Positions 4,647 through 5,795 of a stretch of 5,795 bases of DNA are shown here, one piece after another; the stretch's first letter is position 1; every line of letters starts with the position of its first letter. The stretch is from positions 1 to 5,795 of the forward strand of contig CALFSR010000069.1 in the NCBI GenBank assembly GCA_937916565.1. The letters are read 5' to 3'. The notes below the pieces were generated by a model that saw only the letters and a list, made by a program, of their open reading frames with translations, was not told the origin of the DNA and did not search any database. Made by a program: the position numbers and the translations under genes. This stretch comes from an uncultured Bacillota bacterium. GTDB lineage: Bacteria; Bacillota; Limnochordia; Limnochordales; ZCTH02-B6.

Positions 4647-5582
4647 GTGCACGGTTTCGGTGTGGGACGCAAGCCCAAAGCGAGCGCTCCCGGGTTGTGC
4701 GTGTTGGCGGTAGTGTTCGGCTATCTCCTGGCCGCGGCGACGGTTCTGGCGGCCGGCGGGTTTCCCCGGACGGTCGTGGACGAGCTGGGTCAGGCCATCG
4801 TATTGGAACAGCCTCCACAGAGGATCATCTCCGCGGGGCTGGCCATGGACAACATCCTGCTCTCGGTGACGGACCCGGCCCGGGTCGTCGGCGTCACCCG
4901 CTTTGCCCTCGATCCGGCCTACTCCTATGTGGTCGACCGGGTGGGCGACCACATGGTGATTTTCGACCAGCTTAACGCCGAGCAAGTGTTGGCCGCCATG
5001 CCCGACATCGTGCTGGTCACGGAATGGAACGATCCGGACACGGTGCGGCAGCTGCGGGAGTTGGGCGTGCAGCTGTACACCTTCGCCGGTTTCGACAGCG
5101 TCGAGGACGCCCTCGACATGGTCGTGCGGATCGGTGAGATCACGGGCGACGAGGAGCGGGCTCAGGCGCTCGTGGACGAGTTTCGCCGGCGGCTCGACGA
5201 GGTAACCGGGCGCGTGGCGGGGCGTTCCCGGCCCAGGGTTTTGTACCTCGACGACTGGTGGGGCACCGCGGGACCGGGCCTTGCTTTCCACGACATCATC
5301 GAGCTGGCCGGCGGCATCAACGTCGCCGCCGAGCACGGCCTCCGGGGCTGGCAGGCCATCGACCCGGAGGCGCTGCTTGCGATGAATCCCGATGTGATCG
5401 TCACCTCCACAGGGCCGGCGTGGGCCGAGCACCTGAAAGGGGAACCGGTGGTGCAGGCCGTGAGGGCCGGGCGAACCGGCCGCGTCTACTACGTCGACTA
5501 CATGGGCATTCACTCGCACCATTACATCCTAGCCATCGAACTATTGGCCCGGTTGCTGCACCCGGAGGCGTTCCAGCCGTGA
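4647..5582 (+). CDS. Class III (BtuF/FhuD-type) ABC transporter substrate-binding protein, probably corrinoid
   Basis: This 311-residue extracytoplasmic binding protein would capture a corrinoid and deliver it to the permease encoded next. The GTG at 4647 is chosen because AAAGGAGG (4629-4636) lies 10 bases upstream and an export signal starts there: basic RKPK (8-11), then a hydrophobic core (about 17-36) ending VLAAGG. The open frame reaches back to 4548, inside the leader, without a ribosome site. The mature part follows the two-lobe family plan: PPQRIIS (56-62), VVGVTRF (80-86), LNAEQVLAAMPDIVLV (109-124), a helical linker (about 150-195), ELAGGINVA (219-227) and IDPEALLAMNPDVIV (238-252). 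The only Cys (18) precedes the hydrophobic core, so there is no lipobox; the protein is either cleaved and free or held by its N-terminal helix. The corrinoid substrate is inferred from the riboswitch; the fold alone would also fit siderophores or haem. The stop overlaps the permease start. Confidence 0.93.
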   Translation: MHGFGVGRKPKASAPGLCVLAVVFGYLLAAATVLAAGGFPRTVVDELGQAIVLEQPPQRIISAGLAMDNILLSVTDPARVVGVTRFALDPAYSYVVDRVGDHMVIFDQLNAEQVLAAMPDIVLVTEWNDPDTVRQLRELGVQLYTFAGFDSVEDALDMVVRIGEITGDEERAQALVDEFRRRLDEVTGRVAGRSRPRVLYLDDWWGTAGPGLAFHDIIELAGGINVAAEHGLRGWQAIDPEALLAMNPDVIVTSTGPAWAEHLKGEPVVQAVRAGRTGRVYYVDYMGIHSHHYILAIELLARLLHPEAFQP

Positions 5583-5795
5583 GCGCCACGCGCGGGCCAG
5601 CGGAAGCCGTGCCGGGAGCGGACGCAACGCCCGTTGAAGAAGCAGCGTTCGGTATCCGATCGGCCGCCCTGATCGTGGCCCGGCCGGCGACCCTCATCCT
5701 CGCGCTCGCGGGAATGCTCGCCGCCGCGGTGGTGGTCGCCACGGCGGTAGGCACCGTCCGGCTCCCTTACGGGGAAACCGCCCGGGTCGTCCTGG
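5579..5795 (+). CDS. FecCD/BtuC-family ABC transporter permease, 5' part only
   Basis: A GTG at 5579 overlaps the TGA of the binding-protein gene (GTGA, 4 bp), with GGAGG at 5564-5568, 10 bases upstream, so translation is probably coupled. The frame stays open to the window edge (72 codons). The first 35 or so residues are hydrophilic and unusually long for the family. A hydrophobic helix follows (ATLILALAGMLAAAVVVATA), then VGTVRLPYGETARVVL, which matches the family's first periplasmic stretch with G-x-V-x-(I/L)-P. Such proteins form the membrane dimer of BtuCD-type importers. The assignment rests on this pattern and on the gene order binding protein then permease; the ATPase gene would be expected to the right. 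Confidence 0.85.
   Translation, partial: MSATRGPAEAVPGADATPVEEAAFGIRSAALIVARPATLILALAGMLAAAVVVATAVGTVRLPYGETARVVL

Noticed and set aside
4380..5522. 380-codon open frame on the reverse strand
   Set aside because: It runs antisense to the binding-protein gene, whose family motifs are clear. The His/Arg/Gly-rich translation is typical of a shadow frame in GC-rich DNA.

Overview
The window is uniformly GC-rich bacterial DNA. Genes are tightly packed, Shine-Dalgarno sequences are strong, and several starts are GTG. The gene set (Xaa-Pro peptidase, PxpA, YigZ, cobalamin uptake under a riboswitch) and the near-consensus AGGAGG ribosome sites fit a high-GC Bacillota lineage. No ribosomal or marker gene is present, so this placement is an inference with low confidence.

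Layout. (1) Bases 1-322 are the 3' end of a forward M24 metallopeptidase (Xaa-Pro aminopeptidase/prolidase type). (2) A reverse-strand pair follows: yigZ (1209-1886) then pxpA (422-1189), 19 bp apart. It converges on the peptidase gene, with a long hairpin at 385-423 in between. (3) A 224-bp divergent spacer (1887-2110) holds an exact TATAAT and an imperfect dyad. (4) A forward DapA/NAL-fold aldolase-like gene (2111-3037) converges on a reverse SDR gene (3029-3823), with a 9-bp overlap of their 3' ends. Both enzymes keep their fold signatures but, by eye, have lost the usual catalytic residues of their superfamilies. (5) The 462 bp from the SDR start to the cobalamin aptamer hold a perfect 13-bp inverted repeat, a 53-codon forward ORF with a good ribosome site (3950-4111) and a likely sigma-A promoter. 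(6) A textbook cobalamin riboswitch (4288-4448), an expression platform and an intrinsic terminator (4515-4541) precede a BtuF-like substrate-binding protein (4647-5582). This overlaps by 4 bp the start of a FecCD/BtuC-type permease (5579 to the window edge).

How the genes work together. The right end is a corrinoid import operon, probably shut off by transcription attenuation when cobalamin is plentiful. The yigZ-pxpA pair looks co-transcribed, but PxpB and PxpC, the usual partners of PxpA, are not here. The aldolase-like and SDR genes are neighbours but not an operon. I see no mobile element, CRISPR array, tRNA or rRNA. The less ordinary content is the small ORF with the nearby inverted repeat, and the two enzymes that lack canonical active sites.
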